A stretch of 10,147 nucleotides of DNA, from assembly GCA_013138655.1 (NCBI GenBank), contig WTCI01000241.1:1-10147 (forward strand), read 5' to 3'. Made by a program: the position numbers and the translations under genes. Origin of the DNA: Desulfuromonadaceae bacterium (GTDB lineage Bacteria > Desulfobacterota > Desulfuromonadia > Desulfuromonadales > Geopsychrobacteraceae). The notes beneath the pieces were generated by a model. The model ran no database searches and was not told the DNA's origin. It saw only the letters and a list, made by a program, of their open reading frames with translations. Shown here piece after piece: positions 1 to 6,985 of the stretch; position 1 is the stretch's first letter, and every line of letters starts with the position of its first letter.

Positions 1-601
1 GTTTACCGAGAAAGCGCTCCCAACAATAGCCGAAAACCGAGCAATACTCATCGACCACGCCGAGCAGTACCGCATCAACCCGCCCCCCGTCCAGCCATTG
101 CTGAGCGCTGAGCAATCCCGAAACCAGCGACTGATCGAACTGACTCAGGGTCAGGTTCGGCCCGGTAATTTTCAACTGCATGGAGATATGTGCTGCAGCA
201 GCGTTGTGTACCGAGTTTGAAAAGGCGGTCGGTGAAGCACAAGCGTCACCATCTTCAAGCACAGAGTCAAGGAATTTGAAGGTGGACGTCAAGGCACCGA
301 ACCCGGAACCGATCACCACTCCGAGGCGCGCCTTGTCCAGCTGCGGCTGTTCGGCGTCCTCAAGCGCCTGGAAGGCGCCGAGCAACGCCAGCCGCGAAAA
401 ATGATCGATCCGCCTCAGGGCGCGTTTATTGAGGTAGCTTTCCAGTGCTGCGCCGTCGGCCTTGAACAGCGGAAACAGATGCTCACGCAGTTCTACCTGA
501 CTGATCGGCGCACAACCCTCTTTAAGGGCGGTCAACAGGTCGGCCTTGCCGCAGCCAAAGCCACCGACCAGACCGAGGCCGTTGATCTGCATCCCCTTCA
601 T
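1..601 (-). CDS. Second Cys-less KS-like protein (CLF-like), 3' end beyond the window
   Basis: From the ATG at 601 the minus strand is open for 200 codons to the window edge with no stop. I translated it by hand. It begins MKGMQINGLGLVGGFGCGKA, a KS-type N-terminal strand. It has RRIDHFSRLALLGAFQALEDA (about 63-83) and LGVVIGSGFGAL (93-104), and continues FSNSVHNAAAAHISMQLKITG (127-147). The nucleophile region reads LSQFDQSLVSGL (152-163), so the active-site Cys is absent. VDAVLLGVVDEYC (175-187) is the KS 'alvGgaDe' strand. It resembles Ketoacyl-synt_2/CLF-like proteins of aryl-polyene-type clusters and forms an ATGA overlap with KS2. A role as the non-catalytic partner of KS2 is inferred. 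The total length and C-terminal half cannot be judged here. Confidence 0.88.
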   Translation of the reverse strand, partial: MKGMQINGLGLVGGFGCGKADLLTALKEGCAPISQVELREHLFPLFKADGAALESYLNKRALRRIDHFSRLALLGAFQALEDAEQPQLDKARLGVVIGSGFGALTSTFKFLDSVLEDGDACASPTAFSNSVHNAAAAHISMQLKITGPNLTLSQFDQSLVSGLLSAQQWLDGGRVDAVLLGVVDEYCSVFGYCWERFLGK

Positions 602-1788
602 CGCGGCACCTCCAGTCCGAGCAGCACAGCTGCGTTATTTCCGCCGAAAGCGAGGGATTCAGAAAGAGCGAAGCGACCACTGAGCGGAGTGACAGTGCTG
701 ACCGGGCGGGTCGGCAGTTCCGGATCCTGCTCGTCAAAACCGGCATTGGCGGGCAGCATTCTCTGCTCTAGAGCGACTAGGGTCAGTGCCGCTTCGATCG
801 CCCCGGCAGCACCGAGGGTATGGCCGGTATAACACTTAGTGGAAACAAAGGGGATGGTCGGAAACAGGTCGGCCAGCACCCGATTTTCAACCCGATCGTT
901 GTCGGGAGTGCCGGTGCCGTGAGCGTTAATAAACGCCAGTTCTTCGCTAGCCACCCCGGCCATCGTCAGGGTCTCCGCCAGCGCCCGACGCAGTCCGTTC
1001 CCATCAGGGTGCGGTGCTGTCAAATGATAAGCGTCGGTGGCACTGCCGTAGCCGAGCACAAATCCACGCGGCGTCTTTTCCCGCTTGGCCAGAGAAGCAG
1101 AACTCTCGAGGACCAACAGTCCGGCCCCTTCACCGAGGTTCAGTCCCCTGCGTCTGGCGTCGAATGGTTTGCAAGGGCCGGTGTCGGCAATCATCAGCGA
1201 AGCGAAGCCGTTGTAGGTGGTTCGACAGAGTTCGTCGGCCCCGCCAACCAGGGCGATATCACAGAGTCCAGCGCGAATCCAGGCCGCCCCCAGACCGATA
1301 GCGTCAGTTCCCGAGGAACAGGCGTTGACCACCACCTGGCATGGACCGTCCAGCTGGTAATGTCGGGCCAGTGCCGCCGCCGGATTGCTGCGCAGATAAC
1401 GTTCAATCGGTGCCATCGACGGGTCACCACCGTCACGGAACTCGCGATAAAAGTCCTCGTTATTCATCGCGCTACCGACTGTGGTACCGATACAGACGCC
1501 GACTTTCAAGCCGCGCAGTTGCTCTCCGTCCAAACCGGCATCAGCCAACGCTTCACTGGTAGCGCTGAGTGCCAACCGGGTGGTGCGCAGCAGTTCTGCA
1601 TCGCTGCCGGGGACCGGCAGAGGAGTCAGAATCTCAAAGACCGGGAACGGCTCGGCGTGATCGCTGCGAAAGGCTCTCGGCGGCTGCGGATTGCGCTCAC
1701 CGCGCAGCATGGCAGCAAAGGCTTCATCCAGTGTCATCCCGGCAGCACAGAGGCAACCGGCACCGCTGATGGCAACCGCGCGACTCAT
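598..1788 (-). CDS. Beta-ketoacyl-ACP synthase (KS2), complete
   Basis: This is a full-length 396-residue ketosynthase of the FabF/type II PKS KS-alpha kind. It begins MSRAVAISGAGCLCAAG, the usual N-terminal strand. It has Cys157 in VNACSSGTDA as nucleophile, His290 in NAHGTGTPDND, Lys318 and His323 in TKCYTGHTLGAAGA, and ends with SLAFGGNNAAVLL. The whole catalytic triad is present, so it should condense malonyl-ACP with an acyl primer. The sequence PFDARRRGLNLGEGAG is a standard KS block. It starts in an ATGA overlap with the ACP and its TGA overlaps the following CLF-like gene in the same way (601-598). The ACP-KS-CLF order is that of a minimal type II synthase. It is clearly diverged from KS1, so the two may act at different elongation stages. 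Product length is unknown. Confidence 0.96.
   Translation of the reverse strand: MSRAVAISGAGCLCAAGMTLDEAFAAMLRGERNPQPPRAFRSDHAEPFPVFEILTPLPVPGSDAELLRTTRLALSATSEALADAGLDGEQLRGLKVGVCIGTTVGSAMNNEDFYREFRDGGDPSMAPIERYLRSNPAAALARHYQLDGPCQVVVNACSSGTDAIGLGAAWIRAGLCDIALVGGADELCRTTYNGFASLMIADTGPCKPFDARRRGLNLGEGAGLLVLESSASLAKREKTPRGFVLGYGSATDAYHLTAPHPDGNGLRRALAETLTMAGVASEELAFINAHGTGTPDNDRVENRVLADLFPTIPFVSTKCYTGHTLGAAGAIEAALTLVALEQRMLPANAGFDEQDPELPTRPVSTVTPLSGRFALSESLAFGGNNAAVLLGLEVPR
607..613 (-). promoter_or_regulatory. Ribosome-binding site of the second CLF-like gene
   Basis: GGAGGTG on the minus strand, five bases before the ATG at 601-599, sits inside the end of KS2. It supports the start at 601 over the in-frame ATG at 592. 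Confidence 0.75.
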
Positions 1789-2039
1789 CCCTGCTGCTTG
1801 TCCTCGATAAATGCAGCCAGACTGTCGATCGACTGCAACGCCGGACGCCCCTCTTCCATATCTTTGATCTCAACACCGAAATGCTTCTGGATCACGACGA
1901 CCAGCTCCACGGCATCGAGGGAATCAAGCCCCAGCCCCTCGCCGAACAGCTGCGCATCATCCTCGATCTCTTCGGGGGTGAGATCTTCCAGATTCAGTTC
2001 TTCAATCAGAACCTGCTTCAGTTTTGCCTTGATATCCAT
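1785..2039 (-). CDS. Acyl carrier protein
   Basis: This 84-residue, acidic, four-helix ACP carries the growing acyl chain as a thioester on 4'-phosphopantetheine. The attachment serine is Ser40 in GLGLDSLDAVEL, a near-perfect DSL motif. The length and the acidic run (LTPEEIEDDAQ) fit type II FAS/PKS carriers. An ATG at 2042 gives one extra Met; 2039 is preferred on RBS spacing. The start lies inside the acyltransferase gene and the TGA stop forms an ATGA overlap (1788-1785) with the KS that follows. A dedicated ACP beside a KS + CLF-like pair implies a pathway separate from housekeeping fatty-acid synthesis. A phosphopantetheinyl transferase is not visible here. Confidence 0.95.
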   Translation of the reverse strand: MDIKAKLKQVLIEELNLEDLTPEEIEDDAQLFGEGLGLDSLDAVELVVVIQKHFGVEIKDMEEGRPALQSIDSLAAFIEDKQQG

Positions 2040-3003
2040 CATGGCTCCTTATGGTCGGTTTGTTGTCGGGCTGCTGTTTCAGCCACATATCAAAAAAATT
2101 GAAAAACTGGTACGGATACTCCTGACAAAATTTGTCGAGTGCCGCACTGAACTCCGCCGCATAGGGGCGGAAAGTTTCGGCATTACGCCCCTGCAGTTCG
2201 GGAACGCGGATCACTTGTGCCAGCTGCAACCGGTAGCTGGCGGGGCCATCCTTGCGGGTCAAAAAGACCACGACCGGCGCCCCGGTCGCCGAAGCGATTT
2301 TGTAGGCGCTGAACGGAAGGGACACTTTCTCGCCGAGTAAATCAACCTCAACGGTACTTCGATCGCTGCCGAGTAATCGGTCCCCCATGACACAGACGAT
2401 CTGTCCCTGCTTAAGGGCGCCGAGCATCTCCAGAGTACCGCCCAGATAACCAGTCGGATCGATCACCCGGTAGGGGCAATCGATACCGGCGTGCTCGTAA
2501 TAGTGCCGGTCGATGTCGCCATCCTCGCGGCGCATCAGCATGTTAACCGGCCGCTGCAAAAAATCGAGAGCTGACATCGCCACCTGCCAGCAACCGACGT
2601 GGGCGCTCATCATGATCATGCCGCGCTGCTCGTCGCGTAGCTTCAGCAACTCTTCACGGGCATCCAGAGTGACGTTCAGCGCCTCAGGACCCATGATGCC
2701 AACCACCGCCCGATCGACCAATACTTTGCCGAAAGAGAGAATCAGCTGGTAACAGTGCCAGAGCTGCAACCATCCAGTCGTTTCTGGAAACCGCCGGCGC
2801 AGATAATGGCTGGCGCGCTGCCGGGCTAAGCGACTGAACAGCACGTAGTAAGCAACAACAACGTAAAGCAACAGGTAAGCCGCTCGCCGCCCACCAAGAC
2901 GGATCATCAGGTAAAAGGCCTGATGCTGCCAATTACTACCAATACTGCGACTGCTCCAGTCGCCGGTTTCGGCCGTCTGCTTATCCTCTGACTGTTTTTG
3001 CAT
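2002..3003 (-). CDS. LPLAT/LpxL-like acyltransferase
   Basis: This 333-residue protein resembles the lysophospholipid/lipid A acyltransferase superfamily (predicted LPLAT acyltransferases), which move an acyl chain from ACP onto a lipid acceptor at the inner membrane. One hydrophobic segment (about 40-58) would anchor it. The family block I is SAHVGCWQVA at 133-142, where His135 is the expected base. The usual HxxxxD/E acid is Gln140. Further blocks are RREDGDIDRHYYE (158-170), VCVMGDRLLG (203-212) and LPFSAYKIASATGAPVV (229-245). The ATG at 3003 lies in a 23-base overlap with the glycosyltransferase, behind a purine-rich AAGAAGAGAG. The C-terminus overlaps the ACP start by about 38 bases. 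It may transfer the finished chain from the downstream ACP to a glycolipid or glycerolipid; this is inferred from the gene order. Confidence 0.87.
   Translation of the reverse strand: MQKQSEDKQTAETGDWSSRSIGSNWQHQAFYLMIRLGGRRAAYLLLYVVVAYYVLFSRLARQRASHYLRRRFPETTGWLQLWHCYQLILSFGKVLVDRAVVGIMGPEALNVTLDAREELLKLRDEQRGMIMMSAHVGCWQVAMSALDFLQRPVNMLMRREDGDIDRHYYEHAGIDCPYRVIDPTGYLGGTLEMLGALKQGQIVCVMGDRLLGSDRSTVEVDLLGEKVSLPFSAYKIASATGAPVVVFLTRKDGPASYRLQLAQVIRVPELQGRNAETFRPYAAEFSAALDKFCQEYPYQFFNFFDMWLKQQPDNKPTIRSHDGYQGKTEAGSD
2045..2050 (-). promoter_or_regulatory. Ribosome-binding site that fixes the ACP start
   Basis: AAGGAG on the minus strand lies inside the end of the acyltransferase gene. It is only two bases from the ATG at 2042 but five bases from the second in-frame ATG at 2039. 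The spacing favours 2039 as the ACP start. Confidence 0.75.
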
Positions 3004-4174
3004 CTCTCTTCTTAACCGTCCGGGCCAGCAGCAACGTCAAGCCACCGACCAGCAGTGCCAGCAACGGAGCCAGCAACAATGAACCGAGAAACCACTCATA
3101 CAACCGCTGCATCGCCTGATAGCCGAGAGTCTGCAGGGAAAACTCGGTCAGCCAGTCGCCGGAGCGGAGAAAATAGCCCACTTCGATACAGAGCGCCGGA
3201 ACGAGCGGCGGCATACAAAGCTGACTGCTGCTGACTGCCGCGACCTTGTTGAGACGGAAAAACCCGCAGACGAACAGAATCGCGAGAGTGTGGCAAAACA
3301 GCAGCGGCAAGGTGCCGAGCAGCACTCCGACTCCGGCGGCAACCGCCAGCCGCTGCGGCGAGCTGTTCTCCTGCAACAGTTGCCGGATCGAACGAAGCGG
3401 ATGGATCACCGAAAGGGTTTCAATCCGCGCACTGTCATCCATTGGCCGCTCGATAATCTTCCGATGCGGCCAGGGAACAATTGAGCGTAGCGTCAAGTGG
3501 GTGTTGAGCAGGGTCAACCGCCAGTTGTCCACAAAACCGCGAAAATGGGAAATCCGCTCATCCCCCGGGGGATAGTAGACCGAGATATCGACATCCCGCA
3601 ACTCCAACCCGGCCCAAGCGGAGCGGACCAACACCTCGATCTCGAAATTGTAGCGCCGCGTCCAGAAGTTCAGGTGCTGAAAAATCAGCAGAGGGTAAGC
3701 GCGAAAACCACTCTGGCTGTCCTTGAGCCGGCTCCCGGTCTGCAAGCGCAGCCAGAAGTTGGAAAACTTCCGGCCGAAGCGCGATGAGCCGGGGATGCCC
3801 TGCTGCGAAAAATCACGATGTCCAACACTCAAAGCCTGCGGATTTTCACTGATGGCGGCAAAGAACCGCGGCAGGTCATCCGCATCGTGCTGCCCATCGG
3901 CATCGAGACTGACCATGTGGGTCATCCCCCGCTGCAAGCCCCAGTCGGCAGCGGAGAGCAGCGCCGCCCCCTTCCCCAGGTTGCGCGGATGCTGCAGCAG
4001 TTCGACCGGCAAACCCTCCAGGGTTTCAGCGCCACCGTCCGTGCTGCCGTCATCCACCACCAGCACCCGGTCGTGATGCCTGAGCACCCCCCCGACAACC
4101 TGGCGCAAGGTTGCGGCGTGGTTGTAGACCGGCACGACGACGAGGATATCTGCGCCTCTTTCAGGAGCTGCCAT
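2981..4174 (-). CDS. Family 2 glycosyltransferase fused to a DUF2062 membrane domain
   Basis: Residues 8-230 form a GT2 domain of the polyprenyl-phosphate/dolichyl-phosphate mannosyltransferase type. It has VVVPVYNHAATL, the nucleotide-binding DDGSTDG (41-47), RNLGKGAAL (64-71) and the metal-binding DADGQHD (91-97). Residues about 270-390 are hydrophobic and match DUF2062. They contain LAVAAGVGVLLGTLPLLF, a second segment around 318-337 and a third at 360-385, ending in a positive tail (KKRDAKTVRG) that suggests a cytoplasmic C-terminus. The enzyme probably transfers a sugar from an NDP-sugar at the inner membrane; donor and acceptor are unknown. GT2-DUF2062 proteins next to an LpxL-like acyltransferase are a familiar pair in aryl-polyene and flexirubin-type clusters, which suggests a role in head-group or carrier attachment. 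There is no clear RBS, so the 14-base overlap with the upstream gene implies coupled translation. Confidence 0.9.
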   Translation of the reverse strand: MAAPERGADILVVVPVYNHAATLRQVVGGVLRHHDRVLVVDDGSTDGGAETLEGLPVELLQHPRNLGKGAALLSAADWGLQRGMTHMVSLDADGQHDADDLPRFFAAISENPQALSVGHRDFSQQGIPGSSRFGRKFSNFWLRLQTGSRLKDSQSGFRAYPLLIFQHLNFWTRRYNFEIEVLVRSAWAGLELRDVDISVYYPPGDERISHFRGFVDNWRLTLLNTHLTLRSIVPWPHRKIIERPMDDSARIETLSVIHPLRSIRQLLQENSSPQRLAVAAGVGVLLGTLPLLFCHTLAILFVCGFFRLNKVAAVSSSQLCMPPLVPALCIEVGYFLRSGDWLTEFSLQTLGYQAMQRLYEWFLGSLLLAPLLALLVGGLTLLLARTVKKRDAKTVRG

Positions 4175-5612
4175 AACGTTTGTTACTCAGCGCAAAACGC
4201 AGAAAATGCCCGGCGCTGCCGGCAAAGCGCAGCCAGCTGTCGGGTGACTTCCAGAGCATGCTCAGATAACCAAACAGCACCCGGTTGCGCCGGAAGTGGT
4301 TCTTGTAAAATTCGATAAACAGTTTTTCCAGCCGCTCCTTCTCCATACCGTGCGGAACGAACTGGAAGTGCATGCAGTCCATTTTCCGCCAGTCCTCCTC
4401 GAAACTGCCGAGCTGGTGAATTTTCTCGTAGATCGGCGACCCCGGAAAAGGGGTGAACTTGGCCAGATTAAAATCATCGATCGGCAGGGAAAAGACGTAC
4501 TCCATGCTGCGGCGGATCGACACCTCACTCTCGCCCGGCAGCCCCATCATCAACAGCCCCTTGGTGCGGATGCCGCACGACTTGATGGTGCGGATCGTTT
4601 CGGCGAGCAGATCAAGATCGGCATTCTGTCGATGTTGGGCGAGCAGCTGTTCATCGCCGCTTTCAATCCCCAGGCTGACCATCCAGCAACCGGCGGTCTT
4701 CATCAGCTGCAGCAGTTCGCGGTCGACATGCTCGGCGCGTACCGCGCAGTTGAAGGTCATCCCCAGCGGGCGGTCAATCATCTGGCGACAAAACTCTTCG
4801 ACCCGACCACGATGAAAGGTGAACTGATCATCGTAAAAATTGATATGGCGGATACCGAAACGCTCGTGCAGATAGTGCAGATGCTCATAAAGATAGTCGG
4901 CCGAGTTGTATCGGAAGGTACGGCGAAAAACGCTGCGGTCGCAGTAGCTGCAACTGTAGGGGCAGCCGCGGCTGGAGATACAACTGCTGTTCGGCGCCTT
5001 TGGGTAATTGAAGATCGGCAGTTTGTAAGCATCCGGGTAACCGGCCAGTTTTTCATAAGACGGGAACGGAAGTTCATCGAGGACCAGCGACCCACTGCGG
5101 TAGCCGTTATCAACCAGCGAACCGTCGCCGGCCCGCCAGACCAGACCGCTGACCTCAACCGGCTCCAGCCCGGCCAGCTGCGCCAGTTCCAGCATGGTCT
5201 CTTCCCCCTCGCCGATCACCGCACAATCGATCAGCGGCGAGAATTCGAGGATCTGCTGTTTTAACGCCGAAACATGCGGCCCGCCGAAAGCGACGCGGAT
5301 CTCCGGGAGTTCGCTCTTGGCCAGTTGCGCCAAGCGCACCCCGTCGTGAAAACTGGCGGTCGTGCAGCTGATACCGAGCAGCGCCGGACGTTGCTCACGT
5401 AGCAGTTCACGCAGACGGCCGTCGGCATCGGGATGGGCATAGCAGTCGAGAATATGACAACCGAACCCGGCACGCTCCAGATAGGCGGCGATACCGGCCA
5501 GTCCCAACGGCGGCATAATGTTCGCCTTGCGCGAGATATCCCGAGCCGCTGCTTCGACCTGGTAGCCGAGCGGGTGAAGCAGCAAAACATTTTTATCGTT
5601 CAAGGTCGCCAT
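4161..5612 (-). CDS. B12-binding-type radical SAM protein 3
   Basis: This 483-residue protein is the most canonical BchE-like member of the trio. The N-terminus, VLLLHPLGYQVEAA and then IMPPLGLAGIAAYLERAGF, leads into the B12-binding-like fold (VAFGGPHVSAL, CAVIGEGEETMLEL). It is followed by RGCPYSCSYC, with Cys217, Cys221 and Cys224 as [4Fe-4S] ligands, and later INFYDDQFTFHR and SLGIESGDEQLL, typical of the radical SAM barrel. The frame is open up to 5786, but the ATG at 5612 is chosen: the family N-terminus begins right after it, and the upstream codons are unlike any domain and would overlap the previous gene by 157 bases. From 5612 the gap to the previous stop is 17 bases, with only a weak GGCGGA-like RBS. 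The 3' end overlaps the glycosyltransferase by 14 bases. SAM use is clear from the motif; substrate and cobalamin use are inferred. Confidence 0.91.
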   Translation of the reverse strand: MATLNDKNVLLLHPLGYQVEAAARDISRKANIMPPLGLAGIAAYLERAGFGCHILDCYAHPDADGRLRELLREQRPALLGISCTTASFHDGVRLAQLAKSELPEIRVAFGGPHVSALKQQILEFSPLIDCAVIGEGEETMLELAQLAGLEPVEVSGLVWRAGDGSLVDNGYRSGSLVLDELPFPSYEKLAGYPDAYKLPIFNYPKAPNSSCISSRGCPYSCSYCDRSVFRRTFRYNSADYLYEHLHYLHERFGIRHINFYDDQFTFHRGRVEEFCRQMIDRPLGMTFNCAVRAEHVDRELLQLMKTAGCWMVSLGIESGDEQLLAQHRQNADLDLLAETIRTIKSCGIRTKGLLMMGLPGESEVSIRRSMEYVFSLPIDDFNLAKFTPFPGSPIYEKIHQLGSFEEDWRKMDCMHFQFVPHGMEKERLEKLFIEFYKNHFRRNRVLFGYLSMLWKSPDSWLRFAGSAGHFLRFALSNKRYGSS

Positions 5613-5629
5613 GGTCCGCCGTTCGAAAG

Positions 5630-6985
5630 TTATTGCGCTGTTTTTGGAAAGCGGACCAGCCGGTCCCACATCAGGCCGCGAAAGCCAAACCTTGTCATCA
5701 CCTCCATCCGTTTCGCACCTTCGGATGGCGGGAATATCCGGTTTCTTTGCCCGTAAAAACTCTTTTCGATAGTCTCTTCCATCCACTCCCGGTCGAGCAA
5801 CGGCGAGAAGTAATAGACCGGTTTGAGCAACGAGGTCTCGGCACTGATGATCCCCTCCTCGATGGCCCGCTGATGCAGCGGCGCACCGGGATGGATGCGG
5901 ATTCCGGAAAAAGCGAAGACCACCGAAGCACCAAACTGGGCCAGGTTCTGCAACCCCTCAGTCAGCGAGGCACCATCCTCATCCGGGCCACCGAACATGA
6001 CAAAATGGGCCGCCGGCAGCCGCTCCTCCAGACAGGCCCGATTAACTTCCAATATCTCGGTAAAACACAACCTTTTATCAAGCCCGACCAAGGTCCGGTC
6101 GGCAGCCGCATCGGTCCCCAACTCCAGAGCGTAGAGCCCGGCCCGTTTCATCAGCGCCAACTCTTCCCGGCCGAACCCCTGCGGGCGGAAAAATGCCGAC
6201 CACTGCATACCCAGGTCGCGGCTCAGCATCTCCTCGACCAGCTTGAGGTATTCCCCGTGCGGATCGTTGAACACCGAGTCGGTGAAAAAGACCCGTTCGA
6301 CACCGTGCTCCTGCTTAAGCCGTTCCAGCTCGTCAACCACCAGGCGCGGGTTGCGAATCCGGAACTGCTTCCCTTCAAGATGCGGATAGGAGCAATAGCT
6401 GCAGCGATAGGGGCAACCACGCTTGGTCTGCAGATTGACCATGCCGCTCTGCTGCAGATAGTAACTGACCAGTTCCTGATCGAACAGCGGCGCGCTGAAC
6501 TCATCCCCGGCCAGCGGCTGATTGCGGCTGATCAGCTGCGGCACCGCTTCCCCGGCCGCCAGCCTGTCCACTAACTGCGGCAGAGAGCGCTCCCCCTCAC
6601 CGATGACGGCATGATCGACAGCGAGATATTCGGCGATCTCCTCCGGCATGATGGTCAACGCAGGACCGCCGACGACAATCGGCACCTTGACCGTCTTGCG
6701 CAGCTCGGCAACAAATTCTTTGCTCTTCTGCAGGTACCAGGCATCCTCGCCGCTGAAGGAATCAACGTTGTCGATATTACGCAGCGAAATCGACAGCAGA
6801 TCAGGGGCAAAGTCCTCGATCGCCTGCAGCAGCTGCGGGATTGACTCCCCCTGCGCCAGGCAATCGTACTGCCGAACCTGGTGTCCGGCTGCCTGCAGGG
6901 CGCCGGCAACGACCGCCATCCCAAGCGGGTAAACCGGATAGGGATCGGTCGTGGTATTGCTGGAGATGATGAATACGCGGCTCAT
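5630..6985 (-). CDS. B12-binding-type radical SAM protein 2
   Basis: This 451-residue protein has a N-terminal cobalamin-binding-like domain (about 1-150, opening MSRVFIISSNTTTDPYPVYP, with PLGMAVVAGALQAAGHQV and PIVVGGPALTIMPEEI, then AVIGEGERSLPQL). The SAM barrel carries CPYRCSYC, with Cys191, Cys195 and Cys198. The Y-P-L-G-M-A-x-V-A-G-x-L opening and GEGE element are typical of BchE-like B12 radical SAM enzymes. From memory it looks like proteins annotated as 'lipid biosynthesis B12-binding/radical SAM' in ladderane-associated clusters, but this was not searched. It starts in an ATGA overlap with the previous gene and has an AAGGCGG-like RBS. It differs clearly from its two radical SAM neighbours, so the three are not a recent tandem duplication. 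The reaction is unknown; C-C bond formation or cyclisation on an acyl chain is a guess from context. Confidence 0.9.
   Translation of the reverse strand: MSRVFIISSNTTTDPYPVYPLGMAVVAGALQAAGHQVRQYDCLAQGESIPQLLQAIEDFAPDLLSISLRNIDNVDSFSGEDAWYLQKSKEFVAELRKTVKVPIVVGGPALTIMPEEIAEYLAVDHAVIGEGERSLPQLVDRLAAGEAVPQLISRNQPLAGDEFSAPLFDQELVSYYLQQSGMVNLQTKRGCPYRCSYCSYPHLEGKQFRIRNPRLVVDELERLKQEHGVERVFFTDSVFNDPHGEYLKLVEEMLSRDLGMQWSAFFRPQGFGREELALMKRAGLYALELGTDAAADRTLVGLDKRLCFTEILEVNRACLEERLPAAHFVMFGGPDEDGASLTEGLQNLAQFGASVVFAFSGIRIHPGAPLHQRAIEEGIISAETSLLKPVYYFSPLLDREWMEETIEKSFYGQRNRIFPPSEGAKRMEVMTRFGFRGLMWDRLVRFPKTAQ

Noticed and set aside
820..2340. 506-codon open frame on the plus strand
   Set aside because: It lies antisense across KS2, the ACP and the acyltransferase, all of which have clear motifs. 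The predicted protein has low-complexity, family-free composition. It is a shadow in GC-rich DNA.
4296..5264. 322-codon plus-strand open frame
   Set aside because: Fully antisense to radical SAM 3. No recognisable motif.
5613..5786. 58-codon N-terminal extension of radical SAM 3
   Set aside because: It would overlap the upstream gene by over 150 bases and has no family similarity. The family N-terminus starts just after the ATG at 5612.
5633..6574. 313-codon plus-strand open frame
   Set aside because: Fully antisense to radical SAM 2. No recognisable domain or supporting RBS.
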